From positions 7,474 to 16,795 of the forward strand of contig DHLZ01000193.1 of the NCBI GenBank assembly GCA_002405515.1: a DNA stretch of 9,322 bases, given 5' to 3'. This DNA comes from Planctomycetaceae bacterium UBA4655. Its GTDB lineage: Bacteria; Planctomycetota; Planctomycetia; Pirellulales; UBA1268. Position 1 is the first letter of the stretch, and every line of letters begins with the position of its first letter. Below the pieces are notes generated by a model, which was given only the letters and a program-made list of their open reading frames with translations, did not search any database and was not told the origin of the DNA. This document shows positions 1 through 7,638 of this stretch, one piece after another. The position numbers were made by a program, and so were the translations under genes.

Positions 1-78
1 GGCGACGACGACCAGGGCCGCCGCAACCACCGCGAGGAGGACAAATCCGAGCCGCAATGAGTGGGCCGAGGAAACCAT
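1..78 (-). CDS. N-terminus of an unidentified membrane or secreted protein (partial)
   Basis: Only the first 26 codons are present; the frame stays open to the left edge. Translation begins MVSSAHSLRLG and continues with an unbroken hydrophobic stretch rich in Val, Leu and Ala (about residues 11-26), which looks like a signal peptide or a first transmembrane helix. The ATG at 78-76 is preceded by AGAGGG, with GAGG placed 5 bases before the start, a reasonable ribosome binding site. Codons are strongly G/C at the third position, as in the neighbours. The gene starts 33 bases after the stop of the large anti-sigma-like gene and on the same strand, so it may be the last visible member of that operon. 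No function can be assigned from this fragment. An overlapping ATG about 16 bases upstream in another frame is also open, but encodes an Arg/Gly/Pro-rich string and is less credible. Confidence 0.6.
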   Translation of the reverse strand, partial: MVSSAHSLRLGFVLLAVVAAALVVVA

Positions 79-111
79 GACGCCCTCTGTATGACATTTC
101 CGGCCGGTTGG

Positions 112-3100
112 TTACGGCACGGCAGCCTCGAGCAGGATGAGGTCGCGGGTCGCCTCGGCGGGACCGCGGCCGAAAAACACCCGCAGGCCGGTCGCCGCGG
201 GCACGAGCGGCCCGAGGAAGGGCTGCGGATCCTCGCAGGCCGCGAGCGGCCAACGCCCCATCTCCCGGCCGGTCGCCGGATCGAGATTCACGAGCGTCGC
301 CACGCGGGCGCTCTTCCCGGCCACCGGCTCCCGCACCGCCGCGAGCACCCCCGCATCGGTGACGAGGCTCGCGTCGAGCAGATCGGCCGGGCCGTACCGC
401 CACGCCACCTTGCCCGTCGCCGCATCGACTCCGACGAGGTCGGCATGGCCCGCCTCAGGGGATCCCGCCGCAACAGTCTTTCCGATCCGCTCGACGACCA
501 GCCGCCCCCGCGAGATTCCCCGTAGACGACTCACGGCGACGTCGCCGAGCCTCCAGAGCACGCGGCCGCTCGCGGCCTCGACCGCGACGACCCCCGGCAC
601 GCCCGGCTGCACGACGTACAGGCGGCCGTCGTGAGCAACGATCGGCGAATGGGCCACGAGCGTCGAAAACCCGTCGACCGAGGGCGGAAGCCAGGGCTCG
701 CGCCGCACCCACCGCAGCCGCCCCCGCTCGTCGCAGGCGATGACCGCACCGCCGCCCGTGATGGCAAAGCCACCGTCGATCTCGGCGATCTGGCACCGGA
801 CCGCGCCGGCGAACGTCGCCAGCGGGGTCTCGCGGAGCACCCGCCCCGTGGCGGCATCGAGCGACGCGATCGCGAGCACGAAGGAGTCTTCCACCCTGCG
901 TGAAAGGCAGATCGCAAGCGTGCCTCCGTCGCCCGGCAACGGATCCGACACGAACTGCCGATCGTGCGTCGATGGCAGCTCCCAGACGACGGCCCCGTCG
1001 GCCCGGTCGATGGCCGCGACCGCCGGCCCCGCCTTGCGGAGCCGACGCACGTAGACCCGCGTGGCATCGACGCATGGCCGCATGGCCTGGCCGTGCCAGT
1101 CGTGGGCGCCCGCCGCGTCGCCAACGAGGCCGGCCCGCCATTGCAGGGCACCGGTCGCGGGGTCGTGGCTCGCCAGTTGAAACTGGTTCGAGACGAGCAG
1201 CCGGTCATCGAGTGTCGCGACGGCGATTTGCCCGGCCGCCCAGTCGACCGCGTGCGGCGGCCAGTCCACCCCTCCTTGCGAAAGCGGCGGCGGAAGGCGG
1301 GCGGGATTGCCGCCCACGTCCCCCTCCAGGCGCGCCTGAGGCGTGGCCGTGATGGTGGCCACCTGCACGATCGATGGCTTACTCGCAGCCGCAGATGCCA
1401 CCATCGTCGCGGCGAGCTTGCGTGCCAGATCAATGGCGACGAGCGTTCGATTCCGCAGCGAGCCGTCGTCTTCGGGAATCGAGGCCGAGGCCACCTCGTA
1501 GTGTCGTCGGGCGGCCGCGAACCGGCCGGCTGCCAGGCTCCGATCGCCGAGCCAGACGTGGGCCTGCGCCGCGGCGACGGTTCCGTGGAACTGCACGGTC
1601 GTCGCCTCCACGGTCGCCTCGTCGGCGGCGGCAGTCGCCTCGAGCACGCGGAGGCCGGCGACCCGTTCACGCTCCCGTCGCATCGCCTCGAGGAGCCGGG
1701 GTTCGTCCCGCATCACCGTCGCCACCGCCATCGGCAACGACATGAAGAGGTCGGCGTCCCGGCGATCCCGCATGAGATCGATCTGTCCGTCCGCCACCGC
1801 CGCGTCGATGAGCCGGAAGGCATCCTGAGGATCGTCGCCGTCGAGGGCCGCCTTGAACTCGGCCTCCACGCTCAGGCTCTCCTTGCTCGGGGCGACGAGC
1901 AGTGGATGCCGTAATGCCGCAGCGATGAGCCACGGCCTGCCTTCGCTGCCGCTCCGGGCGACCGCGGCAGCCCAGTTGAAGAAGGCATCGTTTTTCGCCA
2001 TCGCGAAAAGGCCAAAAAATTCCAGCCGCCGCCCGAGGCTGGTGAGGGAGTCCCACTCGCGGCGGCAGACGAGCCCGACGATCTCGCGCCGCGCGAGCGG
2101 CTCGGAAAATGCCCCGCATGGCTGGCCGACGCGAAGCGGCGCCGTCAGCTGCGCGTGGCTGATCGCGGAAAAACACCGCTCCTCCCCTTCCATCGCCATC
2201 CGGGCCCCGAGGTCGTCGAAGAGCGACACGATCCTGCCCGCGGTGGCGGGATCGTCGACGACGGGCGCGACCGCGAGGATGTCGTCGAGCAGATCCTGCC
2301 GCGCCGCGGGGGTCATCTCCGTGCCGAGACTCTCGCGGAAGAGCAGCCCGAGCAGGTCGACCGCGAGGTCCTTGGACGCGTTGCCGGAAAGGGCCTCGAG
2401 CCCGCAGGCCCGCCGCCATGCGTCGGCGTCGGCGGTCGGTGGCTTGGCCGCATCGGCGGCGGCGAGCCAAGCGGCGAGCGGTCCCCGCGGCGGCAGCTCG
2501 ACGGCGGCCGCGCGGAGGTCGGCGGGGCAGAGCGACTCGAGCCGCGAAAACGGTGCCTCTTGCAGAGCGGCCAGCGTGATCGACCGGGCCGAGGAGTGCG
2601 GCACGGCATACAGGCCAATCGCCGAGAAGGCGGGATGCGGCTCGGCGGTCGCGAACCAGCGCGTGCCGTCCGCGCTCATGTCGACCCGCTGCACACCGCC
2701 GCACTGGCGAATCCGCAGCCAGAGCCTGTCCTTGACCAACACGAGCGGCTGGGAGGCGATTTGTTCCGCCGACTCGCTCCCCGCAGTGTTCGGCGGCATC
2801 CGCTGGAGCTGCCACACGCCCGGCAGGTTCCTATTGGCGAGCACCATGAGCACCGATTGCTGCTTGACGCCGCCGTCACCGAAGACGAGCCCCGTGCCGG
2901 GCATCAGGCCTTCGAGCCGCACGACGATCTCCCGCAGGCCGGTCGATTTCGGCAGCGGCAGCATCGCCCAGGCAGGCTGCTTGTTTTCCTTGACGGCGAG
3001 CGCCACGCTGCCGTCGTCGCGCAGCGTGAACGTCGCGGACGGATCACCGCCGCGAACCCATCTTTCGCGGGCGGCAGCGAGCAGGTCGGCCGCGGGCCGC

Positions 3101-4188
3101 TCCGCGGCTTCTCGCAGTGGCGGGATCGGCACGGCGGCGACGAGACTCAGGTCGCGAAACGTCACGGCCCCTTCGAAGAAGATGTCGGTGGGCGGGGCGT
3201 CGAGTGGAGCCTCGACGAGCCGGACGTCGCCGCGGGAGAGGGTGACCAGACCATCGGCATACCGCAGTTCGAGCCCGTGAACCCCGACGGGATTCGTGCG
3301 GATCATCCGGCCGTCGTCGCGGCCGAGCGTGATATAGCCCGTCGGGAGCGGCCCGCTCCCAGATCGCACGGTCGCGTAGACCTGCCACTGCAGCGGCCTC
3401 GCAAAGGCGTCGAACGAAACCCCCTTTCCCCCGCTCCAGACGTGGATCCGCACGCCCGTGAAGTCGGGAGAGTGCATCCGCACCGCCGTTCCCTCCGCGA
3501 GCGGCTGCCGCAGCCGTGCGATCCCGTCGAGCCGGCCGCAGGGTTTGCGGTCGATCGGCTGCGACGACAGCTTCAGCGGCAGGTTCTTGACCGCGGCGAA
3601 CCACCGGGCAAGCGATTTGTCGTCGGGCGTCGCGTCGCCGGGCTCGGGCGGCTCGAAAAGGCCTGCCTCGCGGAGCGGCGCGGCGGCCGCGGTCGGCACG
3701 ACGGCCTCGGCGGCAGTCGCTGGCGGGGCGGCGGGGTCCGTGGTCGCCGGCTCGGCGGGCACGGTCACCGTCTTCCGCTGCTGGGGATGCTGCTTCGCTG
3801 CGATCGTCTGCTCGATCGGAGCGGCCGGTGGTGCTTGGGCCTCGCTTCGCGCCACCTCCTGCGATTGCGGTCGATCCCGCCAGCCGCGGCTCGCGACGAG
3901 GGCCCCGAGCACCGCCGCGACCCCGCCGCAGACGACGAGGCCATACCGCGTCCACACGCCGCCGGCCCGCGAACGCCTCGCGGAAAGCCTGGCGAGCACC
4001 CGCTCCACCGACACCTGCGGCCGACCGAGCGCCCGCGCGAGGTACTCCTCGATCTCGATCCGCTCGGCCACGTCGCGCACGAGCTGCGGCGACCTGCGGA
4101 TCGCCGCCCGGAGGGCCGCGCACTCCTCGGGCGTGAGGTCGGCGGGCGGCTTCTCCTCGATCAGCTTCCGTAGTTCGTCGTCGGTCAT
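112..4188 (-). CDS. Giant transmembrane anti-sigma-like protein with C-terminal PQQ-type beta-propeller
   Basis: Predicted 1358-residue single-pass membrane protein, probably the anti-sigma partner of the sigma factor just upstream. Layout: residues 1-75, charged helical cytoplasmic segment (ELRKLIEE, then LTPEECAALRAAIRRSPQ) resembling the short N-terminal domain of planctomycete membrane anti-sigma factors; 82-100, hydrophobic helix (YGLVVCGGVAAVLGALVAS); 105-185, Pro/Ala/Glu linker; about 235-350 and 385-541, two beta-rich, lectin-like (LamG/DUF1583-like) regions; about 570-930, mainly alpha-helical with a TPR-like stretch near 872-901; 975-1358, PQQ-like propeller with seven repeats of the DxATGxxxW type (HDPATGALQW, IDRADGAVVW, LDAATGRVLR, CDERGRLRW, VEAASGRVLW, VDAATGKVAW, LDPATGREM). 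No HxxxCxxC zinc motif is seen in the N-terminus. The start at 4188 is chosen because GAGGAGG lies 7 bases upstream; an ATG at 4194 overlaps the sigma stop as ATGA but sits only 1 base from that site. The frame is open a further 121 codons upstream, inside the sigma gene, which is taken as a shadow. The anti-sigma role is inferred from position and topology; the propeller ligand is unknown. Confidence 0.85.
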   Translation of the reverse strand: MTDDELRKLIEEKPPADLTPEECAALRAAIRRSPQLVRDVAERIEIEEYLARALGRPQVSVERVLARLSARRSRAGGVWTRYGLVVCGGVAAVLGALVASRGWRDRPQSQEVARSEAQAPPAAPIEQTIAAKQHPQQRKTVTVPAEPATTDPAAPPATAAEAVVPTAAAAPLREAGLFEPPEPGDATPDDKSLARWFAAVKNLPLKLSSQPIDRKPCGRLDGIARLRQPLAEGTAVRMHSPDFTGVRIHVWSGGKGVSFDAFARPLQWQVYATVRSGSGPLPTGYITLGRDDGRMIRTNPVGVHGLELRYADGLVTLSRGDVRLVEAPLDAPPTDIFFEGAVTFRDLSLVAAVPIPPLREAAERPAADLLAAARERWVRGGDPSATFTLRDDGSVALAVKENKQPAWAMLPLPKSTGLREIVVRLEGLMPGTGLVFGDGGVKQQSVLMVLANRNLPGVWQLQRMPPNTAGSESAEQIASQPLVLVKDRLWLRIRQCGGVQRVDMSADGTRWFATAEPHPAFSAIGLYAVPHSSARSITLAALQEAPFSRLESLCPADLRAAAVELPPRGPLAAWLAAADAAKPPTADADAWRRACGLEALSGNASKDLAVDLLGLLFRESLGTEMTPAARQDLLDDILAVAPVVDDPATAGRIVSLFDDLGARMAMEGEERCFSAISHAQLTAPLRVGQPCGAFSEPLARREIVGLVCRREWDSLTSLGRRLEFFGLFAMAKNDAFFNWAAAVARSGSEGRPWLIAAALRHPLLVAPSKESLSVEAEFKAALDGDDPQDAFRLIDAAVADGQIDLMRDRRDADLFMSLPMAVATVMRDEPRLLEAMRRERERVAGLRVLEATAAADEATVEATTVQFHGTVAAAQAHVWLGDRSLAAGRFAAARRHYEVASASIPEDDGSLRNRTLVAIDLARKLAATMVASAAASKPSIVQVATITATPQARLEGDVGGNPARLPPPLSQGGVDWPPHAVDWAAGQIAVATLDDRLLVSNQFQLASHDPATGALQWRAGLVGDAAGAHDWHGQAMRPCVDATRVYVRRLRKAGPAVAAIDRADGAVVWELPSTHDRQFVSDPLPGDGGTLAICLSRRVEDSFVLAIASLDAATGRVLRETPLATFAGAVRCQIAEIDGGFAITGGGAVIACDERGRLRWVRREPWLPPSVDGFSTLVAHSPIVAHDGRLYVVQPGVPGVVAVEAASGRVLWRLGDVAVSRLRGISRGRLVVERIGKTVAAGSPEAGHADLVGVDAATGKVAWRYGPADLLDASLVTDAGVLAAVREPVAGKSARVATLVNLDPATGREMGRWPLAACEDPQPFLGPLVPAATGLRVFFGRGPAEATRDLILLEAAVP

Positions 4189-4190
4189 CG

Positions 4191-4820
4191 TCATGCCTCC
4201 TCGCCCCCTTCGGCCGCCACGGCCTGCCCGCTCTCGAGGCACCGCCTGACCGCCTGCCGCGCCCGATGCACGAGCAGCTTCACCGCCCCCTCGCTCCGCT
4301 TGAACCGGGTCGCGATCTCCTGCATCCGCAGGTCGTCGTGGTAGTAGAGGTCGAGCGCCTGCCGGGCGCTGGGGCCGAGGGCCTCGAGGCAGCGGGGCAG
4401 CTTCCCCATCACGTCGTCGAAGGTGCCGTCGTCGCGAGGTCCGGAGCCTGCAAGATCCTCGATGTCGAGGCAGAGCTCCGTCCATGCCGTCTCCCGCCGG
4501 CGTTTCGTGGCGCGGGCATGCTCGCGAAGCACGTTGCGGGCGATGCCGATCAGCCACGGACGCATCGCCACGCCCGAGCCCGCGCGTGGTACCGCCTTCG
4601 CGGTGTAGACCCGCAGGAAGACCTCCTGGCCGAGATCCTCGGCATCCGCCAGCCGCGCGAGGCGGGCCCGCAGGTAGCCGTGGACGAGCCGGGCGTGCCG
4701 CTCGATGATCGCGGTGAACGCGACATGGTCGCCCCGCTGTGCCGCGGCCAGAAGCCGCGAGTCATCCGCGGCCTCGTTCACGAGCATCGGGTTGTCTGGA
4801 GTCGGTGGCACGCCGGGCAT
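4191..4820 (-). CDS. ECF-like sigma-70 family RNA polymerase sigma factor
   Basis: A 209-residue sigma factor with only the two domains needed for an ECF-type factor. Residues about 21-110 form sigma region 2: helix LLAAAQRGDHVAFTAIIERH, the core-binding DAEDLGQEVFLRVY, then RPWLIGIARNVLREHARATKRRRE, which includes the -10 recognition helix. After a linker of about 25 residues, 139-195 form sigma region 4 with the helix-turn-helix LRMQEIATRFKRSEGAVKLLVHRARQAVRR. It should direct RNA polymerase to a dedicated promoter set. The gene follows the NPCBM gene by 14 bases and runs directly into the membrane anti-sigma-like gene, the usual arrangement for a sigma factor and its regulator. The start is uncertain: the ATG at 4820 has no well-spaced Shine-Dalgarno; alternatives are GTG at 4838 (GTGA overlap with the upstream stop), GTG at 4811 and ATG at 4787. 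All of these precede region 2. The exact ECF subgroup cannot be set from sequence alone. Confidence 0.93.
   Translation of the reverse strand: MPGVPPTPDNPMLVNEAADDSRLLAAAQRGDHVAFTAIIERHARLVHGYLRARLARLADAEDLGQEVFLRVYTAKAVPRAGSGVAMRPWLIGIARNVLREHARATKRRRETAWTELCLDIEDLAGSGPRDDGTFDDVMGKLPRCLEALGPSARQALDLYYHDDLRMQEIATRFKRSEGAVKLLVHRARQAVRRCLESGQAVAAEGGEEA
4196..4202 (-). promoter_or_regulatory. Strong ribosome binding site deciding the anti-sigma start
   Basis: On the minus strand this reads GAGGAGG, a near-perfect Shine-Dalgarno sequence lying inside the last codons of the sigma gene. It is 7 bases from the ATG at 4188-4186 but only 1 base from the ATG at 4194-4192, which favours the inner start. 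Its position before the sigma stop codon suggests that translation of the two genes is coupled. Confidence 0.7.
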
Positions 4821-4834
4821 CCTGCGGGCTCGGG

Positions 4835-6679
4835 TCACTTCGAGGAGGACGCGGCGCGGGCCTCGGGCGCACTCGTCGGGCCGAGGGCTGTCCACTCGAC
4901 GAAGCTCTGCCCGTCGCTGCCACGATGGACGACCTCGACGAGAATGCTCCGGCCGACGGAACGCTCGAGCGGCACGACGATCGGCAGCACGGCGGGGCCG
5001 GCCTTCCGCTCGGAGACGTCGGCCTCGGCCACCGACTCGCCGTCGATGCGGATTTCGATGCGGCTCGCTGAAGCTGCGGTGCGGGTCACCCCGACGACAA
5101 GGTGCGTGATCTCGGGAGACACCTCGAGCTTGCGGCGGAGCACGGTCTCGGCTCCGGCAGCGAGAGACTGCCGGAGCGTTTGCGGCGACTCGCGGGCCGA
5201 CAGCGGATCGACGAGCGTACGGATCGTGGGCTGCCCCACGATCTCCCAGTCCTTCCATGGGGCCATCGTGGCCGGCAGCCGGTCACGCACCGCGGCGGCG
5301 AGGCCTTCCGGAGCGAGCGACACCACCGGATCGAGCCAGTCGAAGACATCACGGATGTCATCGGGGTCGGCGTCCCGGGGCCGGCCCTCGTGGGCGGCGT
5401 CGGCGACGAGCACGAGCACCCGCGGGCCGGCAGCGGCGGTGGCCGCGGGGGGCATCGCGAGGCTCCCCGTATCGACCGCTTCCCGCGTGCCGACCAACAA
5501 GTCGCTCTCCCAGAGCGGCTTCGCGGCCGCGTCGCCGAGATGCACCGACGCCTTCACGCAGCCGCCGGCGCCGGCCGCGTCGTCGAGGGCGGCGCCGGCG
5601 CGAAACGCCGTCGCGAACGGGGGCAGGCCGAAGGCCATCACCGAGGTGGCCTGCGTGCCGAATCCAGATCCGTAGGGCAGCCCCTTGGCGGACAGCGGTC
5701 CGCCCTGCACGTTGCGATCGATTTCCCAGGTCCAACTGCCGCCGAAGATGGCCTTGCGATCGACCGCCTTCGGCTCGATGAGGGAGAGCGGCACCTCGGT
5801 CGCCGAAAAGACGATCCGCCGCCGCACACTGGCATGCGGCAGCCAGAGCGGGTCGAGGCTCCAGGCGGGCTGGGCAAGGATGAGCCACGAAAGCTGTCTC
5901 CTTGCGTCGCCCGTGCCGTGCAGCGGATCGACGGCCGTGGTGGCCACGAGGCCGTCGTCGGTTTCGACCCGCATGAGCCGGGACGCCGCCGCATCGGCCG
6001 GCGACGTCGCGGCCTGCGGCGCAAGCCACGCGACGATTCGCGGATACATCTCCCACGGATCTCGGTCGGCCAGACGGATCTCGGCGATCTCGTCGAACGA
6101 GAGCCGCTGCGTGCCGCCATCGACGAGCACGATCACGCCCGTGCCGGCGAACCGCAGCGACCGAAATCCGACCTCGCGGCCATCCCGCGTGAGGATCGTG
6201 GCGGGAGGCAGGGGCCGGCCGGTCCGCGGCACGAGCACGATCCTGCGGACGAGATCGCTCGCCACACGGACATGCGGCCGCGGCTGTTTTCCCCGCAGAT
6301 CGACTGCCGCGAGCGGCCGCACGAGCAGGTGCGGCCGCGTCGTGTGGCGCCAGTCCTCGAGGCCGCTCACGTGGCCTTCGACGAGGCCCGGGAGCCGATC
6401 GCCGCAGGCGAGCTCGACGAACGGCTGGCGGGAGGCCGTCGATGCGGGCGGCCCCCGTCGCACGACCCATCGCACGGGATTGGCGGCATCGAACATCGGC
6501 TTGCCGTCGATCTGCGGCTGCGAGGCCGGCGTGTTCCATCCGGCGATCGTGCCGGAAACCCGGCTTCCATCGGCGAACAGGCCGTGCCAGAGCGGCTCGT
6601 TGGCGAGTGCCCGGGCAGGCATGGCCACGACGGCCAGGGTCATGGCTGCTGCCACCGCGGGGGTCAGGATGGTTCGCAT
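4835..6679 (-). CDS. Secreted NPCBM-domain protein upstream of the sigma factor
   Basis: A 614-residue protein that appears to be exported. Residues 1-26 form a signal peptide (MRTILTPAVAAAMTLAVV, cleavage likely after ARALA). Residues about 30-215 are beta-rich with short DG turns (FADGSRVSGTIAGWN, TRDGREVGFRSLRFAG) of the kind seen in planctomycete secreted proteins of unknown role. Residues about 318-455 match the pattern of an NPCBM (novel putative carbohydrate-binding module): WTWEIDRN, GLPYGSGFGTQATSVMAF, the AGAALDDAAG segment, a VLVLVADA strand and a closing FDWLDPVVSL. Residues about 515-600 form another beta domain ending QSFVEWTALG. No catalytic motif is visible, so binding rather than enzymatic action is likely. 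The start at 6679 is chosen because it places the signal peptide at the N-terminus; in-frame ATGs at 6724 and 6733 would add 15 or 18 Arg/Pro-rich residues, and none of the three has a clear ribosome binding site. Only 14 bases separate it from the sigma gene, so they are probably co-transcribed. The NPCBM call rests on motif recognition. Confidence 0.8.
   Translation of the reverse strand: MRTILTPAVAAAMTLAVVAMPARALANEPLWHGLFADGSRVSGTIAGWNTPASQPQIDGKPMFDAANPVRWVVRRGPPASTASRQPFVELACGDRLPGLVEGHVSGLEDWRHTTRPHLLVRPLAAVDLRGKQPRPHVRVASDLVRRIVLVPRTGRPLPPATILTRDGREVGFRSLRFAGTGVIVLVDGGTQRLSFDEIAEIRLADRDPWEMYPRIVAWLAPQAATSPADAAASRLMRVETDDGLVATTAVDPLHGTGDARRQLSWLILAQPAWSLDPLWLPHASVRRRIVFSATEVPLSLIEPKAVDRKAIFGGSWTWEIDRNVQGGPLSAKGLPYGSGFGTQATSVMAFGLPPFATAFRAGAALDDAAGAGGCVKASVHLGDAAAKPLWESDLLVGTREAVDTGSLAMPPAATAAAGPRVLVLVADAAHEGRPRDADPDDIRDVFDWLDPVVSLAPEGLAAAVRDRLPATMAPWKDWEIVGQPTIRTLVDPLSARESPQTLRQSLAAGAETVLRRKLEVSPEITHLVVGVTRTAASASRIEIRIDGESVAEADVSERKAGPAVLPIVVPLERSVGRSILVEVVHRGSDGQSFVEWTALGPTSAPEARAASSSK
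5563..5600. repeat. Perfect 11-bp GC-only inverted repeat inside the NPCBM gene
   Basis: CGCCGGCGCCG at 5563-5573 is repeated as its exact reverse complement at 5590-5600, with a 16-base loop. It encodes the Ala/Gly-rich RAGAALDDAAGAGG part of the NPCBM domain, so Ala and Gly codon choice in a GC-rich gene may explain it. The arms are palindromic themselves (GGCGCC core), so alternative foldings exist. It could form a stable hairpin in the mRNA or in single-stranded DNA, but no function can be shown. Confidence 0.5.
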
Positions 6680-6804
6680 GGTGCGGGGTGGGAAGGGGCG
6701 GGGCAGGCGCACGTTCGCCCGCATGGAGAACATGACACAAAGCGGCGTTTCGGTAACGGATGGGGCGGATTTCCCGGGATTCGTGAGGCCGCGGTGGGCT
6801 CCTG

Positions 6805-7638
6805 TCAGCCGGCGAAGATTTGCAGCCGGCCGCGGCCGATGCCCAGCGACGCCGCGCGGGCCGAGAGCTCGCCGAGGGCCTCGGCCCCCGTGGCCCCCAG
6901 GTCGATCGTCCAGTCGTTCACGTAGAGATCGACGTGCTGCATGAGCACGCGGTCGTCGAACTCCTGCGCGTGCCGCCGCATCGTCGGCAGCGGCGGCTCA
7001 CGATCACGCAGCGCGAGCAGGAGCGAGTCGTGAATCACCCCCTGCACCGCCCTGATCGTCGCGTCCGGCAGCCGGCGGCTGGCCACGATCCCGCCGAGCG
7101 GCAGCGGGCAGCCGGTTTCGGTTTCCCACCGCGTGCCGAGATCCTCGACGAGCGCGAGGCCGTGCGTCTGCCAGGTGAACCGTCCCTCGTGGATGCAGAC
7201 GCCGAAGTCGGCCGTGCGGTTCTCGAGCCGCGGCATGATCTCCGAAAACACCACGTGCTCGACGCGGGAACTTTGCGGATGAAAAAGATCGAAGAGGAGC
7301 GCCGCCGTCGTGTGCCTGCCCGGGCAGAGCGCGAGCTGCCTTGCGTCGGTCGGCCGCGTGCCCGGCTCCGCCGCGAGCAGGAGCGGCCCGACGCCGAAGC
7401 CGAGGGCCGAGCCACTCGGCAGCACGACCACGTCGTCGGCGGCGAGCAGCGCGGCATGGAAGCTCACCTTGCAGACGTCGAAGTCGCCGGCGAGCAAACG
7501 CTCGTTGAGCGTCTCGACGTCGAGCAGTTCGGCCTGGAAATCGAGCCCACGCCAGCTCACGGCCCGCGTGAGCAGCCCGTGGAAGGCGAACGTGTCGTTC
7601 GGGCAGGTGGAGATGCCCAGGCGGATGGGCTGCGTCAC
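6805..7638 (-). CDS. mqnD: 1,4-dihydroxy-6-naphthoate synthase (MqnD)
   Basis: MqnD converts cyclic dehypoxanthine futalosine to 1,4-dihydroxy-6-naphthoate, a step of the futalosine pathway to menaquinone in the cytoplasm. The 277-residue protein has the usual family length and a periplasmic-binding-protein-like fold. Recognisable motifs: ISTCPNDTFAFHG (9-21), DVCKVSFHA (54-62), GRHTTAALLF (108-117), CIHEGRFTW (148-156), LPLGGIVASR (179-188) and VDLYVNDWTIDLG (236-248). His150 in the IHEGR motif corresponds to the histidine proposed as catalytic in characterised MqnD. The GTG start at 7638 is preferred: it overlaps the mqnB stop as GTGA and has GGAG 7 bases upstream, and the protein then starts at VTQPIRLGIS, right before the first conserved strand. 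The frame is open 22 codons further upstream to an ATG at 7704, which lies inside mqnB and encodes an Arg-rich stretch without family similarity. It should be translationally coupled to mqnB. Confidence 0.95.
   Translation of the reverse strand: MTQPIRLGISTCPNDTFAFHGLLTRAVSWRGLDFQAELLDVETLNERLLAGDFDVCKVSFHAALLAADDVVVLPSGSALGFGVGPLLLAAEPGTRPTDARQLALCPGRHTTAALLFDLFHPQSSRVEHVVFSEIMPRLENRTADFGVCIHEGRFTWQTHGLALVEDLGTRWETETGCPLPLGGIVASRRLPDATIRAVQGVIHDSLLLALRDREPPLPTMRRHAQEFDDRVLMQHVDLYVNDWTIDLGATGAEALGELSARAASLGIGRGRLQIFAG

Noticed and set aside
2155..4173. 672-codon open frame on the plus strand opposite the anti-sigma-like gene
   Set aside because: The product is Arg/Gly/His-rich without domains or signal, and the minus-strand gene has clear propeller, membrane and linker features.
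4195..4557. 121-codon in-frame 5' extension of the anti-sigma-like gene into the sigma gene (possible dual coding or sigma/anti-sigma fusion)
   Set aside because: The extension is Arg/Pro-rich and lacks similarity to anything, while the same bases encode a standard sigma region 4 in another frame; a strong ribosome binding site marks the start at 4188.
6680..6804. Search for an autoregulated ECF-type promoter ahead of the NPCBM gene
   Set aside because: No convincing pair of -35/-10 boxes could be defined; the palindrome TCCCGGGA near 6771 is too short to call an operator.
5102..6925. 607-codon open frame on the plus strand opposite the NPCBM gene
   Set aside because: It runs over both the NPCBM gene and the end of mqnD and has no recognisable domain.
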